DNA of 64,000 nucleotides from Rhodopirellula sp. (GCA_012728855.1 JAAYEH010000281.1:62001-126000), one strand, 5' to 3'. Positions 1 through 8,580 are shown, counted from the stretch's first letter. Numbers and translations: made by a program. Notes: generated from the sequence alone by a model not told the origin.

Positions 1-544
1 TCTCGCCCGCCGCGCGTTTCTTGTTCATCGGATAGAAACACATTGCCGGCCAGGTGGGTAAATCGGGCGTGAGCCGCTGCCGGCGCATGATCTCCAGTCG
101 CCGCTGGTACTGTTTGCGTTTCGCTTCGTGTTCCTCGGAACCGGCCGGCAGTCCCTCAGCGACGAGACGTTCCGCATACCGCTCGGGCGAAGGAAGATAC
201 TCCGACACCTCGGTGATCGACACGTAAGACCACGTTGCCACCAGGCTCGAACCGAGCGGGCCCGCCATCACACGCTGGTGCAAACCGTCGACCGCCAACG
301 GATCCGGATCCATCGCCAGCAGCCCGAAGTCGGCCTTGTGCCCGCTGATGAGGAACGTCTGCAAACGAACCGGCGAACCTTCGCTCTCCGGCGCAAGCGC
401 CGCCACAAACTCGGTACAGCCGTCGCTGAGTTCGCTGGGACCGAGACTCCGAAGTTTCGCACGGTCAAAGCGATAGAAGTAGTGGCCGCAGTGCCAGCCC
501 TCCGTTGGCTGAAGCGAGATTTCCGGGCGAGGGTCGGAAGCCAT
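1..544 (-). CDS. hemQ: HemQ / chlorite dismutase-family heme protein (3' part cut by window edge)
   Basis: This gene is absent from the ORF track because its stop lies outside the window. Read on the minus strand from ATG at 544 it gives MASDPRPEISLQPTEGWHCGHYFYRFDR and runs open to base 1. Seen: an EGWHCGHYFYRFDR segment, a FLISGHKADFGLLAMDPD segment, and FYPMNKKRAAGE just before the edge. The last matches the (Y)PM-x-KKR signature of the HemQ/ChdC branch of the chlorite dismutase superfamily, which decarboxylates coproheme to heme b in the cytoplasm using peroxide. About 181 codons are visible, so roughly the last quarter is missing. The frame also stays open upstream of 544 to about 700, but that part has no family resemblance. 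The heme-synthesis role is inferred from the family; a heme peroxidase of unknown role is the alternative. Confidence 0.8.
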   Translation of the reverse strand, partial: MASDPRPEISLQPTEGWHCGHYFYRFDRAKLRSLGPSELSDGCTEFVAALAPESEGSPVRLQTFLISGHKADFGLLAMDPDPLAVDGLHQRVMAGPLGSSLVATWSYVSITEVSEYLPSPERYAERLVAEGLPAGSEEHEAKRKQYQRRLEIMRRQRLTPDLPTWPAMCFYPMNKKRAAGE

Positions 545-709
545 GGACTCGGTTCGGTTGGAGGAATGAGAATAATCACCCGCCCAGAGGGCGAGAACCC
601 AGCAGCCCTGCTGCCAGGCATCGGTTTCGGCCAGCGCCAACGCCTCGGCCGCTAGCAGCAGTCGTGCTGCGCAGTAATAGGGCGGCTGGTTGTGTCTACT
701 TGCCGAGGC

Positions 710-1120
710 TCACGAAAGCAGCCGGTTCACACTATCAAGCAAGCGGTCCATCGGGAACGGCTTGCGGATGTAGTCGTCCACTCCGAGCATCTCGGCGTAA
801 GCCTTGTGGCGATTTCCCTCGTTGGCGGTAATCATGATGATCCGCACCGGAACACGACGCGTGCGACGCAGCTTTTCCAGCACGAGAAAACCACTCCGTT
901 TGGGCATCATCATGTCGAGGATGAGCAGGTCGGGGTCTTCCCGCTCCGCCAAAGCCAACCCCTGATTGCCGTCCCTCGCGACCAGTACGCCATAGCCGAG
1001 CGCTTCCAGAGCCACCCGCATCGACTCGACAATCTCGTAGTCGTCGTCGACCAGCAGGATCCGCTTGGCCTGACCGCTCCCCTTTTCTTCGCTGATTTCG
1101 TTCGTCGGTTCCTGCGACAT
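710..1120 (-). CDS. CheY-like single-domain response regulator
   Basis: A 136-residue protein that is a receiver domain and little else. Seen: acidic pocket VDDD (25-27), phosphoacceptor D69 in LLILDMMMPKRSG, the conserved Thr at about 98 (IMITAN) and Lys at about 120 (YIRKPF). The track begins at 1288, but that extension is unlike the family; ATG at 1120 (MSQEPTNE) is chosen because the receiver starts about 20 residues later. No DNA-binding or enzymatic output domain follows, so it probably acts through protein contact in a phosphorelay. No histidine kinase gene is adjacent, so its partner is unknown. Confidence 0.85.
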   Translation of the reverse strand: MSQEPTNEISEEKGSGQAKRILLVDDDYEIVESMRVALEALGYGVLVARDGNQGLALAEREDPDLLILDMMMPKRSGFLVLEKLRRTRRVPVRIIMITANEGNRHKAYAEMLGVDDYIRKPFPMDRLLDSVNRLLS

Positions 1121-1361
1121 CACGTCCAATCCTGAAGGAACTACCGGGGCGGATATCCGCAAAGCGGAACCGAGCCGCCGGCGCGTGGGAGATCCCAAAC
1201 CCTTATCAATAGCCGACCAATCGAGGCGATGCAAGGCTCCCCCCGGAAGCCGTGTCGGTATTATACCGCCGGCGACTGCGGAAAACATGGGGTCCGGACA
1301 CCGCGCCGAAAGCGGGTCACGGGGTGTTATGCCTACACTGGAGGGTTATCGAATTCCCCGC

Positions 1362-2039
1362 CTACACTGAGAGCGAATCGGTTCGATCCTCGATGGCGCC
1401 GCCGCAAAGCGTTACCGATCGCTGCGCGTACGACGAGGCGAACTCCTGATGCGTCACCAACAGCACCGTACCACCTTGGCGGTGGAAGTCGCCTAATAGC
1501 TCCAGAACGGCCGTAGCGTTGTCCGGGTCGAGATTTCCGGTGGGCTCGTCGGCCAGAATCAGCCCGGGGCTGTTGATCATCGCCCGTGCAATGGCCACAC
1601 GCTGGCACTCGCCGGTACTCAATTCGGCGGGGCGATGGTTCATTCGATGCCCGAGGCCGAAGCTTTCGAGCAACTCACTCGCTCGCATCCGGGCCGGCCT
1701 TTTCCGTTGTGGCGAAGCCGCCACGGCCACGTTCTCCACGACAGTCAGATACGGGACGAGATGGAACGTCTGAAAGACGAAGCCGACCTGTTCGGCGCGA
1801 AATCGCGATCGCGCCGAAGCGGTCATTTCGCCAAGATCCTCCCCCGCCACAACGACCCGCCCGGACGTTGGCCGTCCCAGCCCGCCCACGATCGTCAACA
1901 GCGTCGACTTCCCAGAGCCGCTCGGACCGCGGACGACGACGAATTCGCCCGCCGCCACGTCCAGACTGACCTCAGACAACGCATGGACCGGTCCATCCGC
2001 CCTTCGGTACGTTTTCGTTACGTTCTCAAGATGAATCAT
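1362..2039 (-). CDS. ABC transporter ATP-binding protein, LolD/MacB type
   Basis: A 225-residue nucleotide-binding subunit. Seen: Walker A GPSGSGKST near residue 39, Q-loop VFQTFHL, ABC signature STGECQRVAIARA (usual form LSGGQ, here altered to LSTGECQ), Walker B LILADEPTGNLD and H-loop TH. The family powers extraction of lipoproteins or export of small molecules together with FtsX-like permeases. It begins seven bases after the stop of the upstream gene, and its ribosome site AGGAA overlaps that gene's end, so the two are one operon. No FtsX permease gene is visible on either side, so the membrane partner is not in this window. The stop codon falls in a CCCCGCCTACACTG motif that also ends the gene at 16176. 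Confidence 0.88.
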   Translation of the reverse strand: MIHLENVTKTYRRADGPVHALSEVSLDVAAGEFVVVRGPSGSGKSTLLTIVGGLGRPTSGRVVVAGEDLGEMTASARSRFRAEQVGFVFQTFHLVPYLTVVENVAVAASPQRKRPARMRASELLESFGLGHRMNHRPAELSTGECQRVAIARAMINSPGLILADEPTGNLDPDNATAVLELLGDFHRQGGTVLLVTHQEFASSYAQRSVTLCGGAIEDRTDSLSV

Positions 2040-2046
2040 CGCGTGA

Positions 2047-3408
2047 CTATTCCTGCGTACGTCGTCTCAGCACCACGAAACCGGCGGCGAGCACGGCGAC
2101 TGCCGCCACGAGGGCGCCGGCGCCCAAAGTCCACATCTGGCGTCGGAAGAGGGGTGTCGCCCCCGATCCGGTATCGGCAACGGCGACCGGCGTGGCACTC
2201 GTTCGCTCTGCCGCGGAAACGGCGGCGGGGGCCGTTTGCTCGGCGGTGGTTACGGATGCCGGCGCTACGACACCCTCTTCGCTCGGCTTCGAGGCCGCCT
2301 CCGAAACGGCCGGTTCCGATGATTTCATCGTCTCCGCGCTCTCGGTATTTCCGGCAGCGTCGACAGCAGCGCCGCTTGGTTCGGCGGGCATCTCTTGATA
2401 TCCGAAACCCGTCGGGGTGAGCGTGGGATCATCGGCGGCCATGCGGTCCGCGGTCGATTCCCAGTCCCATTGGAACAGCAGATCGACGCCGGGATTCTGC
2501 TCCTTGACCATACAAGAGCAGGCGCCTGCCAGAAACGCCACCAGTTGGCAGAGGTTTTCTACCGTAACCCCTTTCCCGATGTACGGTTCCATCGATCGCC
2601 CGCGACCGTAGACAGCGAAGACCATCGGTTCATCGCGATATTCGTGCAGATCCGGTTCGATCTTCATCAGGCTCTCGAGGAGCCACTTTTCCGCCGGGTC
2701 GGTCCGCGCGAGTGTCGCGGTAGCCAGTTCCAGTCGGCTGGCGGCCGCAAGGGCGTCTTCCGCCGCCTCGTCCGTCGCCGCGCCCGGCATGGGCGGCACG
2801 CCGGGGTCGATCGAAGCTACCGGGATCTGCCCCGAAGCGGCCTGAGCGATGGTCTCGCGAATGGCCTCTTTCACGCGCGTGTTCTCCACTTCATCCTTGC
2901 CAGGAATCAGCAGGAGCACGGCGGCATTTCCCTGGTCGAGCAGTTCTCCCAGTCGCGTTCGCATCGGAGACGACACCATTGCCGCCACCGCCGCCTCATC
3001 CAGACGGCTCGCGGAGAGTTCCACTCCCCACGGTGAAAGCACCACATGGATCGGCAACGGCCCTTCCGAATGCGCTTTCAGCGCCTCGCGCACGGGCGGA
3101 GGCAGCTTTTCCGGCTTCCATTGGTCCAGATCGATCGGCTCGAGCACCACATTCGCCGTCGCCGACTCGTTTTTGGACGCTTCACGGAGCATTTTATGCA
3201 CCGGCTCATCCTTGGCATCCGGTTCGCCCCGGTGCAGATAGCAGACCACGAAAGGCGACGACGCCCAGTTGTACATGGCGTAGCGATACACGGGCGTTGT
3301 ACATGCGCGAATCGTGGGCTGGGTGCCGGCGAAACCCAGAATCGCGACCACGAAGCCCCGGGCAATGAACGTGGCTACTGCTTTTGGCCCAACGAAATGC
3401 TGCGACAT
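2047..3408 (-). CDS. exported single-pass membrane protein of unknown function, operon partner of the ABC ATPase
   Basis: A 453-residue protein not assignable to a named family. Seen: an N-terminal hydrophobic signal (about 12-30), a Cys-containing CTTPVYRYAMYNWASSPFVVCYLHRGEP stretch that could be a thioredoxin-like strand-loop, a soluble middle of mixed composition, a low-complexity Ala/Ser/Glu linker (about 345-415), and a C-terminal membrane span WTLGAGALVAAVAVLAAGFVVLRRR followed by a short basic tail. The layout suggests a large periplasmic domain anchored by one C-terminal helix. It precedes the ABC ATPase by seven bases and is probably cotranscribed and functionally linked. Start ATG at 3408 keeps the signal complete. 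Confidence 0.8.
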   Translation of the reverse strand: MSQHFVGPKAVATFIARGFVVAILGFAGTQPTIRACTTPVYRYAMYNWASSPFVVCYLHRGEPDAKDEPVHKMLREASKNESATANVVLEPIDLDQWKPEKLPPPVREALKAHSEGPLPIHVVLSPWGVELSASRLDEAAVAAMVSSPMRTRLGELLDQGNAAVLLLIPGKDEVENTRVKEAIRETIAQAASGQIPVASIDPGVPPMPGAATDEAAEDALAAASRLELATATLARTDPAEKWLLESLMKIEPDLHEYRDEPMVFAVYGRGRSMEPYIGKGVTVENLCQLVAFLAGACSCMVKEQNPGVDLLFQWDWESTADRMAADDPTLTPTGFGYQEMPAEPSGAAVDAAGNTESAETMKSSEPAVSEAASKPSEEGVVAPASVTTAEQTAPAAVSAAERTSATPVAVADTGSGATPLFRRQMWTLGAGALVAAVAVLAAGFVVLRRRTQE

Positions 3409-3869
3409 GATTCCCCCAAAAAATCAACCATCTGCCATACCACCATATATATGGGCCGCAGCGGCAGAAAGCAAATCCGGACAGGCCAGGCGTCGGCGTT
3501 TTCGCTGGTTCTGGACAGAATGTCACGCCACCATAGCGTCATGCGATTGCCACCCACGCCAAGTGGAAGTACCGCTTGATGAACGCCATCGACACGGGGC
3601 AGAGCCTGGACGGATTCGCGGCAAGATTTCGGCCGAAAACCGGGCATGGTTCAAGAGCGGGTCGCAACCAGTAGATCCCGCTTGCCGAGCGGGACGTGAG
3701 CGGCTAAGTGAAGTTTCCACTCGGTGGGGTGACAGGACGCCAACCCCGCGCCCAGATCCCGCTCGGCAAGCGGGATCTACCTTCTGTTACCTCCCAACGT
3801 CGCGATTTGAACCAGGCCGAAAACCGCTCCGTCGGTCCGTTCTCCCTTCCCAGCCTGCGTGCCGCGTCG
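3409..3869. other. intergenic gap with an inverted pair of REP-A repeats
   Basis: No credible gene is seen between the ABC operon and the thiolase. The right half holds a REP-A pair (separate entry). The left part, next to the 3408 start, contains a TA-rich stretch CCATATATATGG that is itself palindromic and could be part of the promoter of the minus-strand operon; this is a guess from position and composition only. Confidence 0.6.
3647..3814. repeat. REP-A element, inverted pair
   Basis: Two hairpin cores in opposite orientation, GTAGATCCCGCTTGCCGAGC (3671-3695) and its reverse complement (3754-3780), are enclosed by TGGTTCAA (3647) and TTGAACCA (3807). Each core is a stem CCCGCT-TGCC-AGCGGG. 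The same core recurs at 12752, 18961, 19000, 51231, 51289 and 54463, and the CATGGTTCA left flank recurs at 18934, so this is a dispersed family and not a local terminator. It lies between genes 3870 (minus, 3' end) and 3408 (minus, 5' end). Confidence 0.8.
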
Positions 3870-5048
3870 TCAAATCCGCTCGACCGCCATGGCGACGGCC
3901 TCGCCACCGCCGATGCAGAGTGAAACGATGCCCCGCCTGGCGTCGCGGTGTTTCATGGCGGCCAGCAGCGTGACCAGCACGCGGGCGCCGCTGGCGCCGA
4001 TGGGGTGCCCCAGGGCTACGGCGCCGCCGTGGACGTTCAGCTTGTCGTGCGGGATGCCGATATCCTTCATCGCGGCCATCGGGACCACGGAAAAGGCCTC
4101 GTTGATCTCGAACAGATCGACGTTGTCCACGCTCCAGCCTACGCGATCCATGAGCTTACGTATTGCGCCGATCGGCGCGAGCGTAAACCATTCGGGCTCG
4201 CGGGAAAAGCTGGAGTAACCGACGATCTTCGCCTGCGGACTGGCTTGAAGCAAATCCGCTTTCTCCGCCGAGAGCACGACCACCGCGGCGGCGCCGTCGT
4301 TGACGCTGGAGGCGTTGCCGGCGGTGACCGTCCCCGCTTTGTCGAATGCTGCGCGGAGTTGCCGAAGCTTCTCCTCGTTAAACCGGGAGGGCTCTTCGTC
4401 CTGGCTGACGACGGTCGTTCCCTTGCGCCCCGGCGCCTCCACGGAGACGATCTCCTCGGCCATCGCACCGTTGGCCTGGGATTCCAGCGCGCGCTGGTAG
4501 CTCGACACCGCGAAGTTGTCGACATCCTGCCGGGTAAACGAATACTGCTCGGCGCAGCGATCGCCGCAGCTACCCATATGCATGTTGTTATAGACGTCCC
4601 ACAAGCCGTCGCTGATCATCGAATCGATCAGTTCGCCGTGGCCCATGCGATAGCCGGTTCGGGCTTTCGGCAGCAGGTAGGGGGCGCGCGACATGCTCTC
4701 TGTTCCGCCGGCGACGACCACCGACGCATCGCCGCAGCGGATCGCCTGAGCGGCAAGCATCACGGCTTTCAGCCCCGAGCCGCATACCTTATTCACGGTG
4801 GTGGCGCCGACCGACGGCGCCAATCCGGCGCCGATGGCTGCCTGGCGAGCGACATTTTGCCCGAGCCCGGCGCTGAGCACATTGCCGAAGATCACCTCGT
4901 CGACCTGTCCGGCCGACACTCGGGCTCGTTCAAGTGCGGCACGGATAACCGTGCTTCCGAGGGCGGCAGCCGGCACTTCGGCCAGCGACCCCGACAGTGA
5001 GCCGATCGGCGTGCGGACTCCTCCAGCCAGAACAATTTTGCCATCCAT
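3870..5048 (-). CDS. acetyl-CoA acetyltransferase (thiolase)
   Basis: A 392-residue thiolase of normal family length; it condenses or cleaves acetyl-CoA/acetoacetyl-CoA in the cytoplasm. Seen: nucleophile C89 in NKVCGSGLKAV, NEAF at about 315, the His-containing HGGAVALGHPIGASGAR block, and the second catalytic Cys (about 378) in CIGGGEAVAMAVERI, where most homologues have GGGxG(V/M)A. All three catalytic blocks are therefore present. The start is supported by GGAAGGGAAT just upstream of ATG 5048. It is transcribed away from an SDR reductase, a pairing that suits acetoacetyl-CoA formation and reduction or fatty-acid breakdown. Biosynthetic and degradative roles cannot be separated from sequence. 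Confidence 0.93.
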   Translation of the reverse strand: MDGKIVLAGGVRTPIGSLSGSLAEVPAAALGSTVIRAALERARVSAGQVDEVIFGNVLSAGLGQNVARQAAIGAGLAPSVGATTVNKVCGSGLKAVMLAAQAIRCGDASVVVAGGTESMSRAPYLLPKARTGYRMGHGELIDSMISDGLWDVYNNMHMGSCGDRCAEQYSFTRQDVDNFAVSSYQRALESQANGAMAEEIVSVEAPGRKGTTVVSQDEEPSRFNEEKLRQLRAAFDKAGTVTAGNASSVNDGAAAVVVLSAEKADLLQASPQAKIVGYSSFSREPEWFTLAPIGAIRKLMDRVGWSVDNVDLFEINEAFSVVPMAAMKDIGIPHDKLNVHGGAVALGHPIGASGARVLVTLLAAMKHRDARRGIVSLCIGGGEAVAMAVERI

Positions 5049-5301
5049 CAGGTATTCCCTTCCGTCGATGCGCCGTTATTCTCTAATCTGCCGGTTGGTC
5101 GAAGGTTCTGCTTCGGACATGCAGGCGATCTCTTCATTTTGCTCTTGCACAAACAGTGGCTGTCGACCTTCGCATATCGTAGCTTCGCGACAAGTAAAAA
5201 GTCAATCTTGCTTTGCACAAGTCATTTTCTTACCAACGCTCATGCCATTGCCTTCTACAGACCCAAGGGTTGAGTCGAGGGCGGCGCTGGTGGCTGCTTT
5301 G

Positions 5302-5330
5302 TTGTACGTTTGCACTACAGAGCGTAGAAT
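5302..5330 (+). promoter_or_regulatory. possible sigma70-type promoter of the SDR gene
   Basis: TTGTAC (5302-5307) and TAGAAT (5325-5330) are separated by 17 bases and lie about 64 bases before the SDR start. The -10 matches 5 of 6 consensus bases, the -35 is weaker. Position and spacing are the only support. The whole 345-base gap 5049-5393 is otherwise without genes and must also hold the thiolase promoter. Confidence 0.3.
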
Positions 5331-5393
5331 TTCGCCAAACGCGGCCTGACCGATGGTCCGGCGATCTATCCTTGTTCCACGGGAGTTTTATCG

Positions 5394-6206
5394 ATGCGGA
5401 TCGAAGAGAAGGTTGCGGTCATTACGGGCGCCGGAAGCGGAATCGGGCGCGCGGTGGCTCGGGAATTGGCGAAGCGGGGAGCCGGAACCATTGTTCTTGT
5501 CGACTGTTCGGACGCGGTTCGCGATCTCGCACGGGAGGTCGAAGCGGAATCGAAGACCCGCACGGACGCCTGTGTTGGAGATGTAACCGACGTGGCGTTC
5601 CGCGCAGAGGTGTTCGACCATGTGATCCGTCGCCACGGTGTGCCGCGGATCTGCGTTCCCGCGGCGGGCATAACTCGCGATCGTCTCGCCGCCCGAGTGG
5701 ATAAGCAAACCGGAAGGGCGGAACTCTATCCGATTGAGCACTTCCGGCAGGTGATCGAGGTGAACCTGGTGGCGCCCGTCTACTGGGCGCTGGAGATGGT
5801 TGGCCGGATTGCCGAGGATCGCCTGGCACGCGGCCTGAAACGGTGGGAGCCGGAGGAACACGTCCAGGGGACGGTGATCTTCATCGGCTCGGTCTCTTCG
5901 CAAGGGAACAAGGGGCAGATTGCCTACGCGGCAACCAAGGCGGCGCTGCCAGGGGCGGCGGCGACGTTAACCAAAGAGGCGATCTTTCACGGTGTCCGCT
6001 GCGGCGTGATCCACCCGGGATTCACGGATACGCCGATGGTTCATGCCCTGGGCGACGATTTCATCCGCGAGCGCATCCTGCCGGCGACCCAGTTGCGCCG
6101 CCTGATCACCCCGGAAGAAATTGCCGACGCCGTCTGCTTCATGATCGGCAATTCGGCCGTGAGCGGAGAGATCTGGACCGATGCCGGCTGGCACCCCCAG
6201 GCGTGA
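5394..6206 (+). CDS. SDR-family oxidoreductase
   Basis: A 270-residue classical short-chain dehydrogenase/reductase. Seen: cofactor motif TGAGSGIG (11-18), a CVGDVTD acid after strand 4, and the catalytic Ser-Tyr-Lys arrangement GSVSSQGNKGQIAYAATKAAL around residues 165-185. The usual NNAG motif is replaced by VPAAGI. A D at the end of strand beta-2 (LVDCSD) favours NAD(H). The C-terminal GEIWTDAGW is the usual substrate-loop end. It is divergent from the thiolase across 345 bases, so a 3-ketoacyl or 3-hydroxyacyl-CoA substrate is plausible but inferred. GGGAG lies nine bases before ATG. Confidence 0.9.
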   Translation: MRIEEKVAVITGAGSGIGRAVARELAKRGAGTIVLVDCSDAVRDLAREVEAESKTRTDACVGDVTDVAFRAEVFDHVIRRHGVPRICVPAAGITRDRLAARVDKQTGRAELYPIEHFRQVIEVNLVAPVYWALEMVGRIAEDRLARGLKRWEPEEHVQGTVIFIGSVSSQGNKGQIAYAATKAALPGAAATLTKEAIFHGVRCGVIHPGFTDTPMVHALGDDFIRERILPATQLRRLITPEEIADAVCFMIGNSAVSGEIWTDAGWHPQA

Positions 6207-6280
6207 GAGTAGAAAAGAGGATGTCGCAATCGAGTTGCAGCATGCCACGCCGGCAGGGCGGAATGGTCGCGACAGGCGAG

Positions 6281-6385
6281 GTGCCATCAACCGCCGCCGA
6301 TCGCGGCTACTCCGACGACGAGATCCGGAAGATCCTCGCCGCCAATATGCTCCGCGTGGCGAGGGCGGCGTTGGAAGGTGTGTAG
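6281..6385 (+). pseudogene. C-terminal remnant of a membrane dipeptidase (peptidase M19)
   Basis: The plus frame ending at TAG 6385 reads ADRGYSDDEIRKILAANMLRVARAALEGV. RGYS-[DE]2-[DEI]-RKIL-x2-N-x-LRV is the conserved last helix of M19 dipeptidases. Nothing upstream in the frame resembles the zinc-binding body, and the SDR gene ends only 75 bases before. This is best read as the tail of a deleted gene. Resemblance rests on about 25 residues, so the call is tentative. Confidence 0.45.
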
Positions 6386-6480
6386 CGAAGGAAGACGCCG
6401 GTGTCGCAGAGGTCGCGGAGTACGAGAAAGCCAGCCGTCACGCGCTAACGACGTCTCCGCCACACCGCTTCTTCATCCGG

Positions 6481-6630
6481 CTAGCACGTCCGGCTGTAGT
6501 CGAACCCCCGCTGGATGATGTTGACCATGGCAGCATCGGCATAAATGTCGCTGGAGAAGGTGACTGTTAACGGCTTCAAAAAGAGCTTCTTTTCCCGCCG
6601 ACCCCAGCGGCGTTGCACCGAACACACCAC
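6481..6630 (-). other. possible small or remnant ORF (49 codons)
   Basis: Too short for the ORF track. The minus frame from GTG 6630 to TAG 6481 ends KKLFLKPLTVTFSSDIYADAAMVNIIQRGFDYSRTC. The composition is protein-like, unlike shadow frames nearby, but I do not recognise it. It could be the C-terminal stub of a lost gene, as with the dipeptidase tail next to it, or a small protein. No ribosome site is evident. Confidence 0.25.
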
Positions 6631-6707
6631 AAGGGAACCCGCCGGTCAAACAGAATTCGGGTGTCTTTTCTTGGGTGTCGGCTATCCTTTTTCAAACGTG
6701 AACGTAG

Positions 6708-6713
6708 TATAAT
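6708..6713 (+). promoter_or_regulatory. possible -10 box upstream of the GlsB/YeaQ gene
   Basis: A perfect TATAAT occurs 110 bases before the ATG at 6823. The -35 region at the right distance (TCCTTT) is poor. Its position in an otherwise GC-rich gap is the only support. Confidence 0.3.
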
Positions 6714-6822
6714 CACGGGTTGTGTCGGGAGGCTGGAAGGTTCGGATTCGTCCGCACCACCAGCGAAGTCGCTTCCTTCGTGGCAGTTTTTCCGCATCTC
6801 TTCTCGCATGAGGAATATGCAC

Positions 6823-7089
6823 ATGGGTATCACAACGGTGGTTTCGTGGATTGTGTTCGGACTGATTGTGGGCGCAATCGCCAGGCTCCTGATGCCGGGA
6901 CGGCAGAACATGGGTTGGTTGATGACGATCGTCCTGGGCATCGTCGGTTCTTTCGCGGGTGGGGCATTGTCGACACTGTTGTTTGGAAGTTCGGACGGCG
7001 GCTTCCATCCGGGCGGTTGGATTATGTCCATTATCGGTGCGCTGATTCTGCTGATCGCCTATTCAACGCTCGCTGCAAAAAAACACTGA
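6823..7089 (+). CDS. GlsB/YeaQ/YmgE family small membrane protein (transglycosylase-associated)
   Basis: An 88-residue, three-helix membrane protein. Seen: MGITTVVSWIVFGLIVGAIARLLMPGRQNMGWLMTIVLGIVGSF, where GLIVGAIA-R-LLMPG is the family signature, then a Gly-rich turn and a last helix ending in AAKKH. The ORF track starts at 6613, but GAGGAA seven bases before ATG 6823 and the family length fix the start here. Members are stress-associated inner-membrane proteins with no proven biochemical role. It is followed by a lipoprotein gene 83 bases on and may be cotranscribed with it. Confidence 0.9.
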   Translation: MGITTVVSWIVFGLIVGAIARLLMPGRQNMGWLMTIVLGIVGSFAGGALSTLLFGSSDGGFHPGGWIMSIIGALILLIAYSTLAAKKH

Positions 7090-7172
7090 AATCTTGCGCT
7101 CGAAGTGCCGGCTTCTGATACGGCAACAAACGACGTAGATAAGCACAAGAAAGACCAAGGAGGAACCCTACC

Positions 7173-7670
7173 ATGCGGCGTCGAAACGGCTGGCTGCTTT
7201 GTTTGGGACTGGCAATCGCGGCGATGGGCGGTTGCCGCGAGCAACCACCCGACCGCTGGGATGCGGCCCAGGAAGCGAGTTCTCAATCCCCCGAGGCTGT
7301 TTCCAGTGAAGCGGTGGAGGGGGGTGAGTTCAACCGATTCTTCCCCCAGGTGGAGACGCCTTGGGACATCGTTTTCAAACAGGAGAAGACCGGCTTTGCC
7401 CAGGCAAGCCTGCAATTCGAAGCGCGCGAGGTCGCCGTGCTCTCCGTGTCGGACACGAAGAGCAATCCCGCGGCGGCGGAAAAATTCAAGGATTCCCAGC
7501 GGAACCTGGAGGGCATGCCCGTCGTTGAAATTGGCGAGCAGGCAACCGCCATCCTCGTGAACGATCGCTTCCAGGTCCAAGTCCGTTCGATGGATCCCGT
7601 CGTCGGGCCCCAAGAACGCGACGAGTGGCTAACCAGGTTCAATTTGCAGGCGATCGGCCGGATTCAATGA
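7173..7670 (+). CDS. putative lipoprotein of unknown function
   Basis: A 165-residue protein. Seen: an N-terminal signal with the lipobox AAMGGC (Cys at about 21), so it is probably lipid-anchored, then an acidic linker (AAQEASSQSPEAVSSEAVEGGE) and a compact alpha/beta domain of about 110 residues with no cysteine. A strong AAGGAGG lies eight bases before ATG. The domain is not recognised. It is followed after 21 bases by an unknown cytoplasmic protein whose start also has an AGGAGA site, so the two form an operon. Confidence 0.8.
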   Translation: MRRRNGWLLCLGLAIAAMGGCREQPPDRWDAAQEASSQSPEAVSSEAVEGGEFNRFFPQVETPWDIVFKQEKTGFAQASLQFEAREVAVLSVSDTKSNPAAAEKFKDSQRNLEGMPVVEIGEQATAILVNDRFQVQVRSMDPVVGPQERDEWLTRFNLQAIGRIQ

Positions 7671-7691
7671 CCAGGATTCAGGAGACCCAAG

Positions 7692-8579
7692 ATGAGTAAG
7701 CCCATCCACAAAGTCGTCGACGACTTACCCGATTCGAACATGACCGTTCGCTTGCTTCAAGCCCTGGATTGGGTCGTGCCAGGGCAATGGAAGAACGTCG
7801 TAGGCTTCGAGAACACGATCAAGGCGGTCACGGGTGAGTCGGACCAGAAGTTCATCCAGCAGGCGGGTGAGCGGGCCATCGCCCTCTACAACGACAAGTC
7901 GCAAGGTTATCAGCGCGCCTTGTGGCTCTACCAGACGGTCGACGTCGTGCAGGGGGTTGCCGGCTTCACGGCGTTCCTGGCCAAGGTCGGCGAAAGCATC
8001 AGTTTTCTCTCTTTTCTCGACAAGCTAACTCCCAAAGCCGACAAAACGCAGGCCATCGATCTGGGACTCAAGGTGGTCTCGGAGATCGCCTGCTTCTGCC
8101 AGATCAACGGCTTGCCCGGGGACAGCGTGGGTGATTTCGTCGAATCGTTGGCCGACTACAAGCACGAGGCGCTCATGCGCATGGCCGCGCTGGTCTGCGT
8201 CGACGGCTTGATCCCACTTGGCCCGGACTTCATCGACAAGGGCTTGTCTTTGCTCGACAAGGCCGGTGTGTCCGAATTGGAAAAGAACAGCCGGTTCAAC
8301 CAGATTAAAGGGTATATTCCGGGCAAGAACACGGCGGAACAACTCAACTTCATGCAGCGGGGACTGACCTCGGTGAAGGACTGGTCCAGGTCTTTCGTCG
8401 CTTCAAGATCGCTGAGCGTGGAGAAGATCGTCGGGAGTCTGCGCGGCAGAATCCAGGGCGTGGAAAGCCACCTGGATTACCTGGGCGCGTTTCTCGACAT
8501 GGGCGTCAATTATTTCGAGCACACGGGTACGCAATCGATCGCCCGCAGTCTCATCGCGCGAGCCGCCGCGGAGATTTAG
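7692..8579 (+). CDS. hypothetical protein, mostly alpha-helical
   Basis: A 295-residue protein with no signal peptide and no recognised domain. The sequence predicts mainly amphipathic helices, with hydrophobic stretches such as VVQGVAGFTAFLAKVGESISFLSFL and MRMAALVCVDGLIPLGPDFID that are too polar for clear membrane spans. AGGAGA is six bases before ATG. The gene is translationally close to the lipoprotein upstream. A family-C repeat starts two bases after its stop codon and may act in mRNA 3'-end stability. Confidence 0.75.
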   Translation: MSKPIHKVVDDLPDSNMTVRLLQALDWVVPGQWKNVVGFENTIKAVTGESDQKFIQQAGERAIALYNDKSQGYQRALWLYQTVDVVQGVAGFTAFLAKVGESISFLSFLDKLTPKADKTQAIDLGLKVVSEIACFCQINGLPGDSVGDFVESLADYKHEALMRMAALVCVDGLIPLGPDFIDKGLSLLDKAGVSELEKNSRFNQIKGYIPGKNTAEQLNFMQRGLTSVKDWSRSFVASRSLSVEKIVGSLRGRIQGVESHLDYLGAFLDMGVNYFEHTGTQSIARSLIARAAAEI

Positions 8580-8580
8580 A

